NCBI GenBank assembly: GCA_039187375.1
Contig: JBCCZN010000003.1
Span: 1-36,630 of the forward strand
Length of the DNA stretch: 36,630 nucleotides
Source of the DNA: CALBPI01 sp039187375
GTDB lineage: Bacteria; Pseudomonadota; Gammaproteobacteria; Steroidobacterales; Woeseiaceae
Direction: 5' to 3'
Part shown: positions 25,156 through 34,600 of the stretch, piece after piece
How the letters are laid out: each line of letters begins with the position of its first letter
Position numbering within the stretch: the first letter of the stretch is position 1
The notes under the pieces: generated by a model
Told to the model about the DNA's origin: nothing
The model's database searches: none
Seen by the model: only the letters and a program-made list of their open reading frames with translations
Program-made: the position numbers and the translations under genes

Positions 25156-25184
25156 ACTCTAGCAACGGGTGGCAAAATCAGCAA
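25156..25184 (-). promoter_or_regulatory. Candidate sigma-70 promoter of the mreB operon
   Basis: On the minus strand TTGCTG (25179-25184) is separated by 17 bases from TAGAGT (25156-25161), which is preceded by TGC, giving an extended -10. A start about seven bases downstream would leave an untranslated leader of roughly 33 bases before mreB. The -35 matches three of six bases and the -10 four of six. Confidence 0.45.
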
Positions 25185-25250
25185 GGTACTGTGTATTCTA
25201 CAGCGAAACGGCCCGGGTTCTCCGGCTGCCGAACGCCAAAAATCCAAATG

Positions 25251-25255
25251 AGGAG
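25251..25255 (+). promoter_or_regulatory. Ribosome binding site that sets the gatC start
   Basis: AGGAG ends six bases before the GTG at 25262. It supports this GTG over the in-frame ATG-like extension to 25169, which has no family resemblance. Confidence 0.75.
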
Positions 25256-25261
25256 ACTCTG

Positions 25262-25549
25262 GTGGCGATCACCAGCGATGATATTGACAAACTGGCCGTG
25301 TTGGCACGGCTGGAGTTCGCAAGTAGCGAGCACGAGCAGTTCACCGAAAAGCTGGCCAGTGTGGTGGCGTTTGTGGACCAGCTGGCTGATGTTGAAACGG
25401 ATGATGTGACGCCGATGGCGCACCCGCTCGATATGCATCAGCGATTACGACCTGACACCGAGGACGCGGATATTGACCGCGAAGCACTGCAGTCAACCAC
25501 AGAACACACTGCCGATGGCCTGTATGTGGTGCCCAGGGTGATCGAATGA
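25262..25549 (+). CDS. gatC: Asp-tRNA(Asn)/Glu-tRNA(Gln) amidotransferase subunit C
   Basis: Small subunit that wraps and stabilises GatA in the GatCAB amidotransferase. With the GTG start at 25262 the protein is 95 residues, the usual length, beginning (M)AITSDDIDKLAVLARLEF. LASVVAFVDQLADVETDDVTPMAHP is split by ordinary text but is the recognisable GatC core, followed by LRPDTEDADIDREALQ. It overlaps gatA by four bases (ATGA). No convincing promoter was found in the 145-base space shared with mreB. Confidence 0.95.
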   Translation: MAITSDDIDKLAVLARLEFASSEHEQFTEKLASVVAFVDQLADVETDDVTPMAHPLDMHQRLRPDTEDADIDREALQSTTEHTADGLYVVPRVIE

Positions 25550-27009
25550 AGCGCCTCCACAGTCTGTCGTTATCGCGCATGCTCGATGGTCTGAAGCGGC
25601 GCCAGTTCTCCGTAAAGGATCTCGTCACACATCATCTGATGCGTATCGAGCAGCATGATCCATCGCTGAACAGCTTTGTCACCGTCCTTGCAGAACCTGC
25701 ATTAGCCGCTGCAGATGCAGCGGACGCGCGTTACGCCAATGGCTCGGCAAGGGCGCTGGAGGGCTTGCCGATTGCGCACAAGGACATATTTTGTACCGCC
25801 GGTGTGCGCACCACTTGCGGCTCCAAGATGCTGCACGATTTCGTGCCACCGTATGACGCCACCGTTGTGCGCAATTTGCATGACGCCGGTGTGATCATGA
25901 TCGGCAAAACCAACATGGATGAGTTTGCGATGGGTTCGTCGAACGAGACGAGCTACTTTGGCGACGTGCACAACCCGTGGCAGCGCGGTTTATCGCCGGG
26001 TGGTTCGTCCGGCGGTTCAGCAGCTGCCGTCGCGGCACGACTGGTAGGGGCTGCAACCGGAACCGATACCGGCGGGTCCATCCGCCAGCCAGCAGCGCTC
26101 ACCGGATTGACTGGCGTCAAGCCGACTTACGGGCGGGTATCGCGCTACGGCATGATCGCATTCGCCTCCAGTCTGGATCAGGCCGGCACATTGACCCGCA
26201 GTGCTGAGGATGCAGCGTTGCTATTACAGGCGATGTCGGGATTTGATCCGGCTGATTCCACTAGCCTCGAGCAGCCCGTTGAGGACTATACGCAACAGAT
26301 TACCCAGCCTATCAAGGGGCTGAAGCTTGGCCTTGTCCGGGAGTTTCTTGGTGATGGTCTGGACAGTGCCAATGCCCGCGCGGTGCGCGCGGCGCTCGAT
26401 ACGCTGGTCGAGCTGGGTGCACAGGTTGAGGAAATTTCGCTGCCTAACATTGGACTGTCGGTACCCACCTACTATGTCGTGGCGCCGGCGGAGTGCTCGT
26501 CCAACCTATCGCGCTTTGACGGTATTCGGTTCGGCCATCGCGCCAGTGATGTAACCGATCTGGCAGAGCTGTATCGTCGCTCGCGCAGCGAAGGATTTGG
26601 TGACGAGGTTAAACGGCGCATCATGACCGGCACCTATGTACTGTCGGCGGGTTACTACGATGCCTATTACTTGAAGGCACAGAAGGTACGCCGTCTGATT
26701 AGCGCCGACTTTGCCAACGCGTTCGAGCAGGTCGACCTGGTCGTAGGCCCAACGACGCCTACGCCCGCGTTCGGTCTTGGTGAGAAAACCGATGACCCGG
26801 TGACGATGTATCTGAATGACATCTACACCATCGGTGCAAACCTGGCCGGTCTGCCGGCTTTGTCCATGCCCTGTGGTGATGTTGGTGGTCTACCGGTTGG
26901 GTTGCAGTTAATTGGCAAAGCGTTTGCCGAAGGACAGCTGCTGAACGTTGCGCATCAGTTCCAGAACGTCACCGACTGGCACACACATGCGCCGGAGGCA
27001 TTCGCATGA
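25546..27009 (+). CDS. gatA: Asp-tRNA(Asn)/Glu-tRNA(Gln) amidotransferase subunit A
   Basis: Glutaminase subunit that releases ammonia for conversion of mischarged Asp-tRNA(Asn) or Glu-tRNA(Gln). It is an amidase-signature enzyme with the Ser-cisSer-Lys triad: K79 (LPIAHKDIFCTAG), S154 (SPGGSSGGSAAAVAARL) and S178 (DTGGSIRQPAAL). Length 487 residues is typical. It is coupled to both neighbours by ATGA overlaps. Its presence implies that the organism makes Gln-tRNA, Asn-tRNA or both indirectly; which one cannot be told from this window. Confidence 0.98.
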   Translation: MKRLHSLSLSRMLDGLKRRQFSVKDLVTHHLMRIEQHDPSLNSFVTVLAEPALAAADAADARYANGSARALEGLPIAHKDIFCTAGVRTTCGSKMLHDFVPPYDATVVRNLHDAGVIMIGKTNMDEFAMGSSNETSYFGDVHNPWQRGLSPGGSSGGSAAAVAARLVGAATGTDTGGSIRQPAALTGLTGVKPTYGRVSRYGMIAFASSLDQAGTLTRSAEDAALLLQAMSGFDPADSTSLEQPVEDYTQQITQPIKGLKLGLVREFLGDGLDSANARAVRAALDTLVELGAQVEEISLPNIGLSVPTYYVVAPAECSSNLSRFDGIRFGHRASDVTDLAELYRRSRSEGFGDEVKRRIMTGTYVLSAGYYDAYYLKAQKVRRLISADFANAFEQVDLVVGPTTPTPAFGLGEKTDDPVTMYLNDIYTIGANLAGLPALSMPCGDVGGLPVGLQLIGKAFAEGQLLNVAHQFQNVTDWHTHAPEAFA

Positions 27010-28436
27010 GCTGGGATGTTGTGATCGGCCTGGAGATTCATGTACAGCTGGCCACCCGCAGCAAGATTTTTTCGGCTGCGCCGACCGCTTACGGTGCGCC
27101 ACCGAATGCACAAGCCAACTTGATCGACCTCGGGTTTCCTGGCGTATTACCCGTGCTCAACCAGGAAGCGGTGCGACTGGCAGTGCGTTTTGGTTTGTCC
27201 GTTGGTGCACAGATTGCGGCGCGTTCGGTGTTCGCCCGCAAAAACTATTTCTACCCGGATTTGCCGAAGGGCTATCAGATAAGTCAGTACGAATTGCCGA
27301 TTGTTGCCGGCGGATTTCTGGACATCACTGATGATGCGGGTGCGCCCAAGCGCGTTAACATCACGCGAGCGCACCTTGAGGAAGATGCGGGCAAGTCGGT
27401 ACACGATCAGATCCCGAACGCCAGTGGTATCGATTTGAATCGTGCCGGCACGCCGTTGCTCGAGATTGTTTCTGAGCCGGAGCTGTCATCGCCAGGTGAG
27501 GCAGCGCGTTACATGCGTCGTATGCATGAACTGGTGCGCTACCTGGGTGTGTCGGACGGCAACATGCAGGAGGGTTCGTTCCGGTGCGATGCCAACGTAT
27601 CGATTCGTCGCTCGGAAAATGATCCGCTCGGTACGCGTGCGGAGATTAAAAACCTGAATTCATTTCGGTTCATCGAGCGCGCGATCGAATTCGAGATCGA
27701 ACGTCAGACCGATATTCTCGAAGCTGGCGGTGAGGTGGTGCAGGAGACTCGCCTCTATGATTCGGATGCGGACGAAACTCGTTCAATGCGCACCAAGGAA
27801 GAGGCCAACGACTATCGTTATTTTCCGGATCCCGATCTACTGCCGGTCGTCATCGAGCCGGCATTCATCGAGTCGCAACGCGACACGTTACCCGAGTTGC
27901 CCGATGCCAGGCGCCAACGCTACACAGGTGAGTTACAGCTCAAGGCCGAGGATGCCGATCTTCTGGCCGGTGATCGGGCGATGGCAGACTTTTTTGATGC
28001 CTGCGCGCAGTCTGTGTCACCGAAACTCGCCGCCAACTGGTTGTTGGGGGAGTTTACCGGCGCACTTAATCGTGACGGCATTTCTCTGTCGGCAGCGCCG
28101 GTCGATGCAGCAGCGATGACGCAACTGTTGCAGCGCATAGAGGACAACACCATTTCCGGTAAGTTGGCCAAACAGGTGTTTGATGCGATGTGGCACGACG
28201 GTCAGTCCGCTGATGCGGTCATAGAAGCCAAGGGCCTGCGCCAGATTACTGACAGCGGAGCGATCGCTGCGATTGTTGATCAGGTGCTGGCAGCGCATCC
28301 GGACCAGGTTCAGCAATTTCGTGAGGGCAAAGAAAAGGTGCTGGGTTACCTTGTAGGCCAGGTTATGAAGGAAAGTCGTGGCAAGGCCAACCCCGGGCAG
28401 GTAAACGCGTTATTGCGCGAGCGCCTGAACTCGTGA
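27006..28436 (+). CDS. gatB: Asp-tRNA(Asn)/Glu-tRNA(Gln) amidotransferase subunit B
   Basis: Kinase/amidotransferase subunit that activates the mischarged aminoacyl-tRNA with ATP and accepts ammonia from GatA. The 476 residues begin WDVVIGLEIHVQLATRSKIF, then ARKNYFYPDLPKGYQISQYE, EEDAGKSVHD, FRCDANVSIR, EIKNLNSFRFIERAIEFE and RSMRTKEEANDYRYFPDPDL, and end with the YqeY-like tail domain (GYLVGQVMKESRGKANPGQV). It overlaps the hslO start (GTGA). Confidence 0.98.
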   Translation: MSWDVVIGLEIHVQLATRSKIFSAAPTAYGAPPNAQANLIDLGFPGVLPVLNQEAVRLAVRFGLSVGAQIAARSVFARKNYFYPDLPKGYQISQYELPIVAGGFLDITDDAGAPKRVNITRAHLEEDAGKSVHDQIPNASGIDLNRAGTPLLEIVSEPELSSPGEAARYMRRMHELVRYLGVSDGNMQEGSFRCDANVSIRRSENDPLGTRAEIKNLNSFRFIERAIEFEIERQTDILEAGGEVVQETRLYDSDADETRSMRTKEEANDYRYFPDPDLLPVVIEPAFIESQRDTLPELPDARRQRYTGELQLKAEDADLLAGDRAMADFFDACAQSVSPKLAANWLLGEFTGALNRDGISLSAAPVDAAAMTQLLQRIEDNTISGKLAKQVFDAMWHDGQSADAVIEAKGLRQITDSGAIAAIVDQVLAAHPDQVQQFREGKEKVLGYLVGQVMKESRGKANPGQVNALLRERLNS

Positions 28437-29329
28437 CGTTGGTGGATGATTCGATCAGTCACGATGCGCTGATCAATTTTATGTTTGAGACCTTGCCGGT
28501 GCGAGGCGTGTTGGCGCAGTGTTCTGGTGAGTGGCGAGACCTTAGTGGACTGCATGATTACCCGTTAAGCGTGCGGACCCTACTTGGTGAGGCGGTCGTC
28601 GCCACATCAATGATCGCAAGTACGATGAAATTTGATGGCATGCTGACATTGCAGCTGCATGGTGAGGCTGCGCTTGGCATGCTGATCGCACAGTGTAATC
28701 AAGCGCTGCACATTCGCGGTATGGCCGGTGAACTCACTGACAATTTGCCAGCGGGTGATTACGCGGCGTTGATTGGTGCGGGTCGGATGACACTGACTGT
28801 TGATGCCAAGGACGCCAAAGATCGGTATCAAGGCATTGTTGCAGCGGATGCGGCATCCCTTGCGCTGACACTGAAGCAGTATTACCGCGATTCGGCGCAA
28901 TTGGGTGCGCACTTTGTCTTGCTGGCAGATGGTGCAACCTGCGCCGGTTTAATGTTGCAGCGATTGCCGGACGATCAATCGATGCCTGACGACGATTGGC
29001 AGAGACTATGCCTGATGGCGGACACGCTGAGTCTGGATGAGCTGCGCGTGGGAGCCAGCAATACGCTGTTGCACAAGTTATTTGCTGAGGACGATGTGCG
29101 AGCCTATGCGCCACGGCCAGTGCTATTTCGCTGCCGTTGCAGTCAGTCGCGCGCCGAACGTGCGGTGCAGATGTTAGGCGAAGAGGATGCCAAGCGCTTG
29201 TTGACAGAGCGCGGCGGCCGTATCGATATCGTCTGCGAGTTTTGTAATCGTAAACGCTCACTGGATACGATCGACGTGCAACGACTATTTGATCCGGCGG
29301 GCATGAGCTCGGATGCGAGGGTGCAATGA
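28433..29329 (+). CDS. hslO: 33 kDa redox-regulated chaperone Hsp33
   Basis: Holdase chaperone switched on by oxidative stress. Four zinc cysteines near the C-terminus, C234 and C236 (FRCRCSQSR) and C268 and C271 (VCEFCNRK), form the redox switch. The N-terminal domain has FETLPVRGVLAQ and LLGEAVVATSMIASTMKFDG. Its 298 residues are normal. The start is GTG at 28433, overlapping the gatB stop; no ATG fits the conserved N-terminus better. Coupling to gatCAB is unusual as a functional pairing, since hslO has no known role in tRNA amidation. Confidence 0.95.
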   Translation: MTLVDDSISHDALINFMFETLPVRGVLAQCSGEWRDLSGLHDYPLSVRTLLGEAVVATSMIASTMKFDGMLTLQLHGEAALGMLIAQCNQALHIRGMAGELTDNLPAGDYAALIGAGRMTLTVDAKDAKDRYQGIVAADAASLALTLKQYYRDSAQLGAHFVLLADGATCAGLMLQRLPDDQSMPDDDWQRLCLMADTLSLDELRVGASNTLLHKLFAEDDVRAYAPRPVLFRCRCSQSRAERAVQMLGEEDAKRLLTERGGRIDIVCEFCNRKRSLDTIDVQRLFDPAGMSSDARVQ

Positions 29330-29751
29330 CAGACTATGTGGATCCGGAACGCGATGCGTTCGAACAATTCAAGGCGCTGCCGCGCGATGTGCCGGTCATG
29401 ATGCTGAATCTCGTGAAATTCCTGCCCAACGCACAGTATCCAGATGGCGGCGAGCCGGTGTCCGGCGCTCAAGCCTACAAGGCGTATAGCAAAGCGAGTG
29501 CGCCGGTGTTTGAACGGGTGGGTGGCACAATCGTTTGGCGTGGCAAGCCGGAAGTTGTGCTCATTGGGCCCTCGGACGAGCTGTGGGACATCGCATTTAT
29601 TGCCCGCTATCCAACCGCATCGGCATTTCTGGAGATGGTCACCGACGCGCAATACCGTGACGCGGTCAAGCACCGACAGGCAGCGGTAGAGACCAGCCGA
29701 TTGATCCGCCTGCAGGAAATGCCGGGCGCAGAAGGCGCGCAATTCGGCTGA
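29326..29751 (+). CDS. DUF1330-like protein
   Basis: A 141-residue soluble protein resembling the DUF1330 group of dimeric alpha/beta-barrel (ferredoxin-like) proteins, whose function is unknown. Marks are VMMLNLVKFLPNAQYPDGGEP, AYKAYSKASAPVFERVGG, DIAFIARYPTASAFLEMVTD and AQYRDAVKHRQAAVETSRLI, the usual strand-helix pattern. There is no signal peptide. Its ATG overlaps the hslO stop by four bases, so it is the last gene of the gatCAB-hslO series. The 141 bases after it hold the regulator's promoter region. Confidence 0.8.
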   Translation: MTDYVDPERDAFEQFKALPRDVPVMMLNLVKFLPNAQYPDGGEPVSGAQAYKAYSKASAPVFERVGGTIVWRGKPEVVLIGPSDELWDIAFIARYPTASAFLEMVTDAQYRDAVKHRQAAVETSRLIRLQEMPGAEGAQFG

Positions 29752-29866
29752 AACAGGCATACCCGACGCGAGTTTTGCGATAAATCTGCGGTCCAACGCT
29801 GACCCGATCCCGACATTTTTTTTAATTCTTGACGCTTTTACTGCGCCATCACCGGTTTATACGTTA

Positions 29867-29886
29867 ATATAAAGATATCTTTATAT
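29867..29886. promoter_or_regulatory. Perfect 20-bp palindrome, probable operator of the ArsR-methyltransferase gene
   Basis: ATATAAAGAT (29867-29876) is followed directly by its exact reverse complement (29877-29886). It ends six bases before the regulator's ATG at 29893 and contains -10-like hexamers (TATAAA, TTATAT). A dimeric winged-helix protein bound here would block transcription of the regulator-metF-metH operon. The centre AAGATATCTT resembles, from memory, sites reported for SahR-type ArsR regulators. The sequence is far richer in A and T than its surroundings. Confidence 0.75.
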
Positions 29887-29892
29887 CTTGTT

Positions 29893-30804
29893 ATGTTAAT
29901 GAGCAGTTCATCGCTGGAACAAACACACACTTGGTTGAAGGCAGTCGCTGAACCGTCTCGCCTGCGTTTACTCAGCCTATGCGCTTCGGGTGAGCATACG
30001 GTCTCGGATTTGATGGCCGTCGTTGCGCAATCGCAGCCGCGCGTCTCCCGGCACCTGAAAATCCTCTGTGATGCCAGCCTGCTGGAGCGTTTTCGCGATG
30101 GCAGTTGGGTTTACTACAGGGTGCCATTTGATGGCGACGCAGCCGAGTTCGTACAGCGCGTTCTGGATCAGCTGGATCCGGCAGATTCGACACTGCAGCA
30201 GGATCATCAACGACTGGCCGCGCACATTGGGGCTCTGCAGGACGAGGCGGCCCCCAGTGCCAGCAATCGTCAGTTCAATCGGATCGTGCTGGAGCAGTTT
30301 CTGACCGCTCCGGTCGGTGATCTGCTGGATATTGGTGTGGGTACCGGCGCTATATTGAAGCTACTGTCCGGCCGCGCCGCGCGTTCGGTGGGTATCGATA
30401 TCGATCGACAGTCGCGCTGGCAGGCGCGTCGCACATTTGCAATGGCCTCGCTGACCAATTGTACGGTCAGGGCGGGTGACATGTATCAGCTGGCGTTTTC
30501 CGATGCGCAATTCGACACGGTGGTGCTCGATGGCGTGTTGCTTGGCGCTGAGCGACCAGCTCGTGCATTAGCTGAAGCGGTGCGTGTCACGCAGCCAAAG
30601 GGCCACTTACTGGTCGTGGAGCATGTGCCGTATGGCGAGGCGCAAACGGCTGAGGGCGCGCTTCGAGGTCTGTTATCTGCGGCACCGGTGCGTTTGGGCC
30701 CGATCCGAATGGCGAATGACGGCGCGTGGCGTTATTTGGTCACGCTTCTGTCCCCCACGGCATCGCTGCCGTCACTAGATCAATCAGTGAGGAACAGTGC
30801 ATGA
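29893..30804 (+). CDS. ArsR-family regulator fused to SAM-dependent methyltransferase domain (SahR-like)
   Basis: A 303-residue two-domain protein. Residues about 8-95 are an ArsR/SmtB winged helix (LKAVAEPSRLRLLSLC, VSDLMAVVAQSQPRVSRHLK, DGSWVYYRV). Residues about 135-260 are a class I methyltransferase fold with DLLDIGVGTGAIL, the ribose-binding VGIDID, and LAFSDAQFDTVVLDGVL. The ELCVCDL metal-sensing motif of ArsR/SmtB is absent, so a metal effector is unlikely. It overlaps metF (ATGA) and precedes metH. This, with the palindrome upstream, suggests it senses SAH or SAM and controls the methionine cycle. An ATG at 29899 is an alternative start; neither has a clear Shine-Dalgarno. Confidence 0.85.
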   Translation: MLMSSSSLEQTHTWLKAVAEPSRLRLLSLCASGEHTVSDLMAVVAQSQPRVSRHLKILCDASLLERFRDGSWVYYRVPFDGDAAEFVQRVLDQLDPADSTLQQDHQRLAAHIGALQDEAAPSASNRQFNRIVLEQFLTAPVGDLLDIGVGTGAILKLLSGRAARSVGIDIDRQSRWQARRTFAMASLTNCTVRAGDMYQLAFSDAQFDTVVLDGVLLGAERPARALAEAVRVTQPKGHLLVVEHVPYGEAQTAEGALRGLLSAAPVRLGPIRMANDGAWRYLVTLLSPTASLPSLDQSVRNSA

Positions 30805-31667
30805 ATATGTCTTCACCAATCAATGTGTCGTTCGAGTTCTTTCCGCCTGGCACTGATGAGATGGCTAAAACGCTATGGCAATCGGTTGAGCGACTGGCAC
30901 CGCTGTCGCCGAGTTTTGTTTCAGTAACCTATGGTGCCGACGGCTCTACGCGCGAGCGAACCCATGCGGTCGTGCAACGTGTGCAGCGCGAGACGCCGCT
31001 GACGCCGGCGCCACACCTGACCTGTGTTGGTGCTAGCAAGGGGGAGATCGACGATATCGCCAGGCGCTACTACGATGACGGCATACGGCATATCGTGGCG
31101 TTACGTGGCGATCCACCCAAGGGTCAGGACCACTACCAGCCGCATGCACAGGGCTATGCCTATGCCGCGGATCTGGTCGCCGGTCTACGCGAATTGGGTG
31201 ATTTTGAGATCAGTGTTGCAGCGTATCCGGAAACCCATCCAGAAAGTCACTCACGTCAAGCCGATATCGATAACCTCAAACGCAAGGTCGATGCGGGTGC
31301 GGATCGTGCGATTACCCAGTTCTTTTTCGATATTGAGCATTTCCTTCGGTTTCGCGATGACTGTCGTGCGCAGGGCATCGATGTGCCGCTGGTTCCTGGA
31401 ATTCTGCCGATCACCCGATTCGGGCAAATGCTTAAATTCGCCAAGATGTGCGGTACCTGTGTACCCGAGTGGATGCACGAGCGATTCGATGGATTGGATC
31501 AGGACGCCAAGACGCGCCAGATGATCGCGGCCAGTGTCGCGATCGAGCAAGTCAACCGTCTGCGCACAGAGGGGGTCGCTGACTTTCATTTTTATACACT
31601 GAATCGTGCAGAACTGACGTTTGCAATTTGTCACACACTGGGCGTGCGGGTGCAGCAGGCAGCGTGA
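30801..31667 (+). CDS. metF: 5,10-Methylenetetrahydrofolate reductase
   Basis: FAD-dependent enzyme making 5-methyl-THF, the methyl donor for MetH. The start at 30801 gives 288 residues, with INVSFEFFPPGTDEM near the N-terminus, VSVTYGADGSTRERT, APHLTCVG, RHIVALRGDPP, and ADRAITQFFFDIEHFLRF. It has a good ribosome binding site (AGGA, seven bases upstream) inside the regulator gene and overlaps that gene's stop by four bases. Its own stop shares a base with the metH start (TGATG). Together with ThyA, which uses the same methylene-THF, it sets the split between dTMP and methionine synthesis. Confidence 0.96.
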   Translation: MNMSSPINVSFEFFPPGTDEMAKTLWQSVERLAPLSPSFVSVTYGADGSTRERTHAVVQRVQRETPLTPAPHLTCVGASKGEIDDIARRYYDDGIRHIVALRGDPPKGQDHYQPHAQGYAYAADLVAGLRELGDFEISVAAYPETHPESHSRQADIDNLKRKVDAGADRAITQFFFDIEHFLRFRDDCRAQGIDVPLVPGILPITRFGQMLKFAKMCGTCVPEWMHERFDGLDQDAKTRQMIAASVAIEQVNRLRTEGVADFHFYTLNRAELTFAICHTLGVRVQQAA

Positions 31668-34600
31668 TGAAGGCCCGTCAACAACGATTTGCGCAGCTGC
31701 AGTTGCTGCTGACCCAACGTATCGTCTACCTCGACGGTGCGATGGGCACCATGATTCAAGGTTTTGGTCTGTCGGAGGCTGACTATCGGGGGGCACGATT
31801 TGCTGATTGGTCATCCGATCTAAAGGGCAACAACGATTTGCTCAGCATCACTCGCCCGGACATTGTTCGAGATATTCACCGGCAGTTTCTTGAGGTCGGT
31901 GCCGACATCATTGAAACCAACACGTTTAACTCCAACGAGCCATCGCAGGCCGACTATGGCATGGAGTTGTTGGTCGCAGAGTTGAATCTAACCGCTGCTC
32001 AACTGGCGCGTGGTGTGGCGGACGAAGTGGCTGACGAATCGGGACAGCCCCGCTTCGTCGCGGGCGTTCTGGGTCCGACCAATCGCACCGCGTCACTGTC
32101 TCCGGACGTCAATGACCCCGGGTTTCGTAATATTGATTTCGATACGTTGGTACGCACCTATGATCAATCGGCTCGGGCGCTGCTTGAAGGGGGTGCAGAT
32201 TTCCTGTTGATCGAGACGATTTTCGATACGTTGAACGCAAAAGCCGCCGCCTTTGCCATCGATCAAATCGGACGTGAGTTGGGTGAGCCGATTCCGGTCA
32301 TGGTGTCCGGCACGATTACCGATGCGTCCGGTCGTACGTTGTCGGGGCAGACGACCGAAGCATTCTGGAACTCAATGCGCCATGTACAGCCTTTCATGTT
32401 TGGGCTGAATTGTGCATTGGGAGCCGCTGATATGCGCCCGTATGTCGCGGAGTTGGCCCGCATTGCCGACACCGGAGTCAGCGCGCATCCGAATGCTGGA
32501 TTGCCAAACGAGTTTGGTGAGTACGATGAAACCCCCGAGGCGATGGCGGAGACCGTGTCCGAGTTCGCTCGTAGTGGACTTGTCAATCTGGTGGGCGGCT
32601 GTTGTGGCACCACACCGGCGCATATTGCTGCGTTAAAGCGGGCGTGCGAGGTCGAAAAGCCACGAGGCATTCCGGTTATCGAACCTGCTTGTCGATTGGC
32701 GGGTCTTGAGCCGCTTACCATCAACGCTGACAGTTTGTTCGTTAACGTCGGTGAGCGCACCAATGTCACGGGCTCGGCGCGTTTCAGAAAGCTGATCGAG
32801 GCTGATGATTATGCTGGCGCGGTCAGTGTGGCACTACAGCAGGTTGAAAATGGTGCCCAGATCATCGATGTCAATATGGACGAGGGCATGCTCGACTCTC
32901 AGGCTGCGATGGTCACCTTCCTGAATTTGATTGCCGCCGAACCGGAGATTGCACGTGTTCCGGTGATGATCGACTCATCGAAGTTCGACATCCTTGAGGC
33001 CGGATTGAAGTGCGTTCAGGGTAAAGCGGTTGTGAATTCAATCAGCCTGAAAGAGGGTGAGGCCGAGTTCATTCGCCAGGCGCAGCTGGTGCGCGCGTTT
33101 GGCGCCGCTGTGATCGTCATGGCATTCGATGAAACCGGCCAGGCGGATACGCTCGAGCGCAAGGTCGAAATTTGCCAGCGCGCTTACCGTGTGCTGACCG
33201 AAGACGTTGGTTTTCCCGCTGAAGACATCATTTTTGACCCAAATATTTTTGCCGTTGCGACCGGTATCGAAGAGCACGCAGCCTATGGCACCGACTTTAT
33301 CGAAGCGACGCGTGAGATTCGTAAGTCACTGCCGCATGCGCTGGTTAGCGGTGGTGTATCTAATGTGTCGTTTTCATTCCGTGGCAACAATACGGTCCGT
33401 GAGGCGATTCACTCGGTCTTCCTGTATCACGCGATCCGGGCGGGTATGAATATGGGCATCGTCAACGCTGGACAGCTGGCGATCTATGAAGACTTGCCGG
33501 CAACACTGCGCGATGCGGTTGAGGATGTCGTACTCAACCGTCATGACAACGCGACCGAAGCATTGCTGGCTGTCGCCGAGGAGTATCGCGGCAGCGGCGG
33601 CAAACGCAGCGCGGCCGGTGACAATGAGTGGCGCCAGTGGGAGGTCGCTGAGCGACTGAGGCATGCGCTGGTCAAAGGCAATGATCAGTTTATTGTCGAA
33701 GACACCGAGGCGGCACGCGTGGCGGCGTCGCGCCCACTGGACGTCATCGAAGGTGCATTGATGGACGGCATGAATGTCGTCGGTGATCTGTTTGGTGAGG
33801 GCAAGATGTTCCTCCCACAGGTGGTGAAGTCGGCCCGCGTCATGAAAAAAGCGGTCGCGCACCTGGTGCCCTTTATCGAGGCTGAGAATGACGGCGAGCG
33901 CCAAAGCAATGGCAAGATTGTGCTGGCGACAGTCAAAGGTGACGTCCATGACATCGGTAAGAACATCGTTGGTGTGGTGCTTGCCTGCAATAACTTTGAG
34001 GTCGTCGATCTCGGTGTGATGGTCGCCTGTCAGGATATCCTCGACGCAGCGACGCGCGAGCAAGCCGATATTATTGGGTTATCCGGTCTGATCACGCCCT
34101 CGCTCGATGAGATGGTGCACGTTGCCAGTGAGATGCAACGACTCGACTATGCGCAACCGTTGTTGATCGGCGGTGCGACGACATCGCCGGCACATACCTC
34201 AGTCAAAATCGACCCCAATTATTCGGGTGCGGTGGTCTACGTGAAGGATGCCTCGCGCGCGGTGGGTGTTGCACAGCAATTGGTAGGCGAGGGCAGCGCA
34301 GACTATGTGCAGCGCATCAAGACGGACTGCGAACGTCGGCGTGCGAGCCATGCAGGTCGAAAAAAACGTGGGCCTTCATTGAGTTTGGCGCAAGCTCGGG
34401 CCCGTTCACGCAAGCTCAATTGGTCACAACTCACCCCGCCGGTACCAACGTTCACCGGCGCCAAGGTAATTGAAGACCTGAAGCTGGCGGACCTTGAGCC
34501 ATTCATCGACTGGATGCCGTTCTTTAATGCCTGGGAATTCCATGGCAAGTTTCCCGATATCCTGACCGACGCGGTTGTCGGCGAGGCCGCGTCCTCGTTG

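Noticed and set aside
29785..29823. Intrinsic terminator after the DUF1330-like gene
   Set aside because: There is an eight-T run at 29816-29823, but the only nearby stem (GGTC with GACC) is four base pairs and separated from the T-run by about ten bases.
31251..31814. Open frame of 187 codons on the minus strand across metF and metH
   Set aside because: Antisense to conserved metF and metH coding sequence; no domain recognised.
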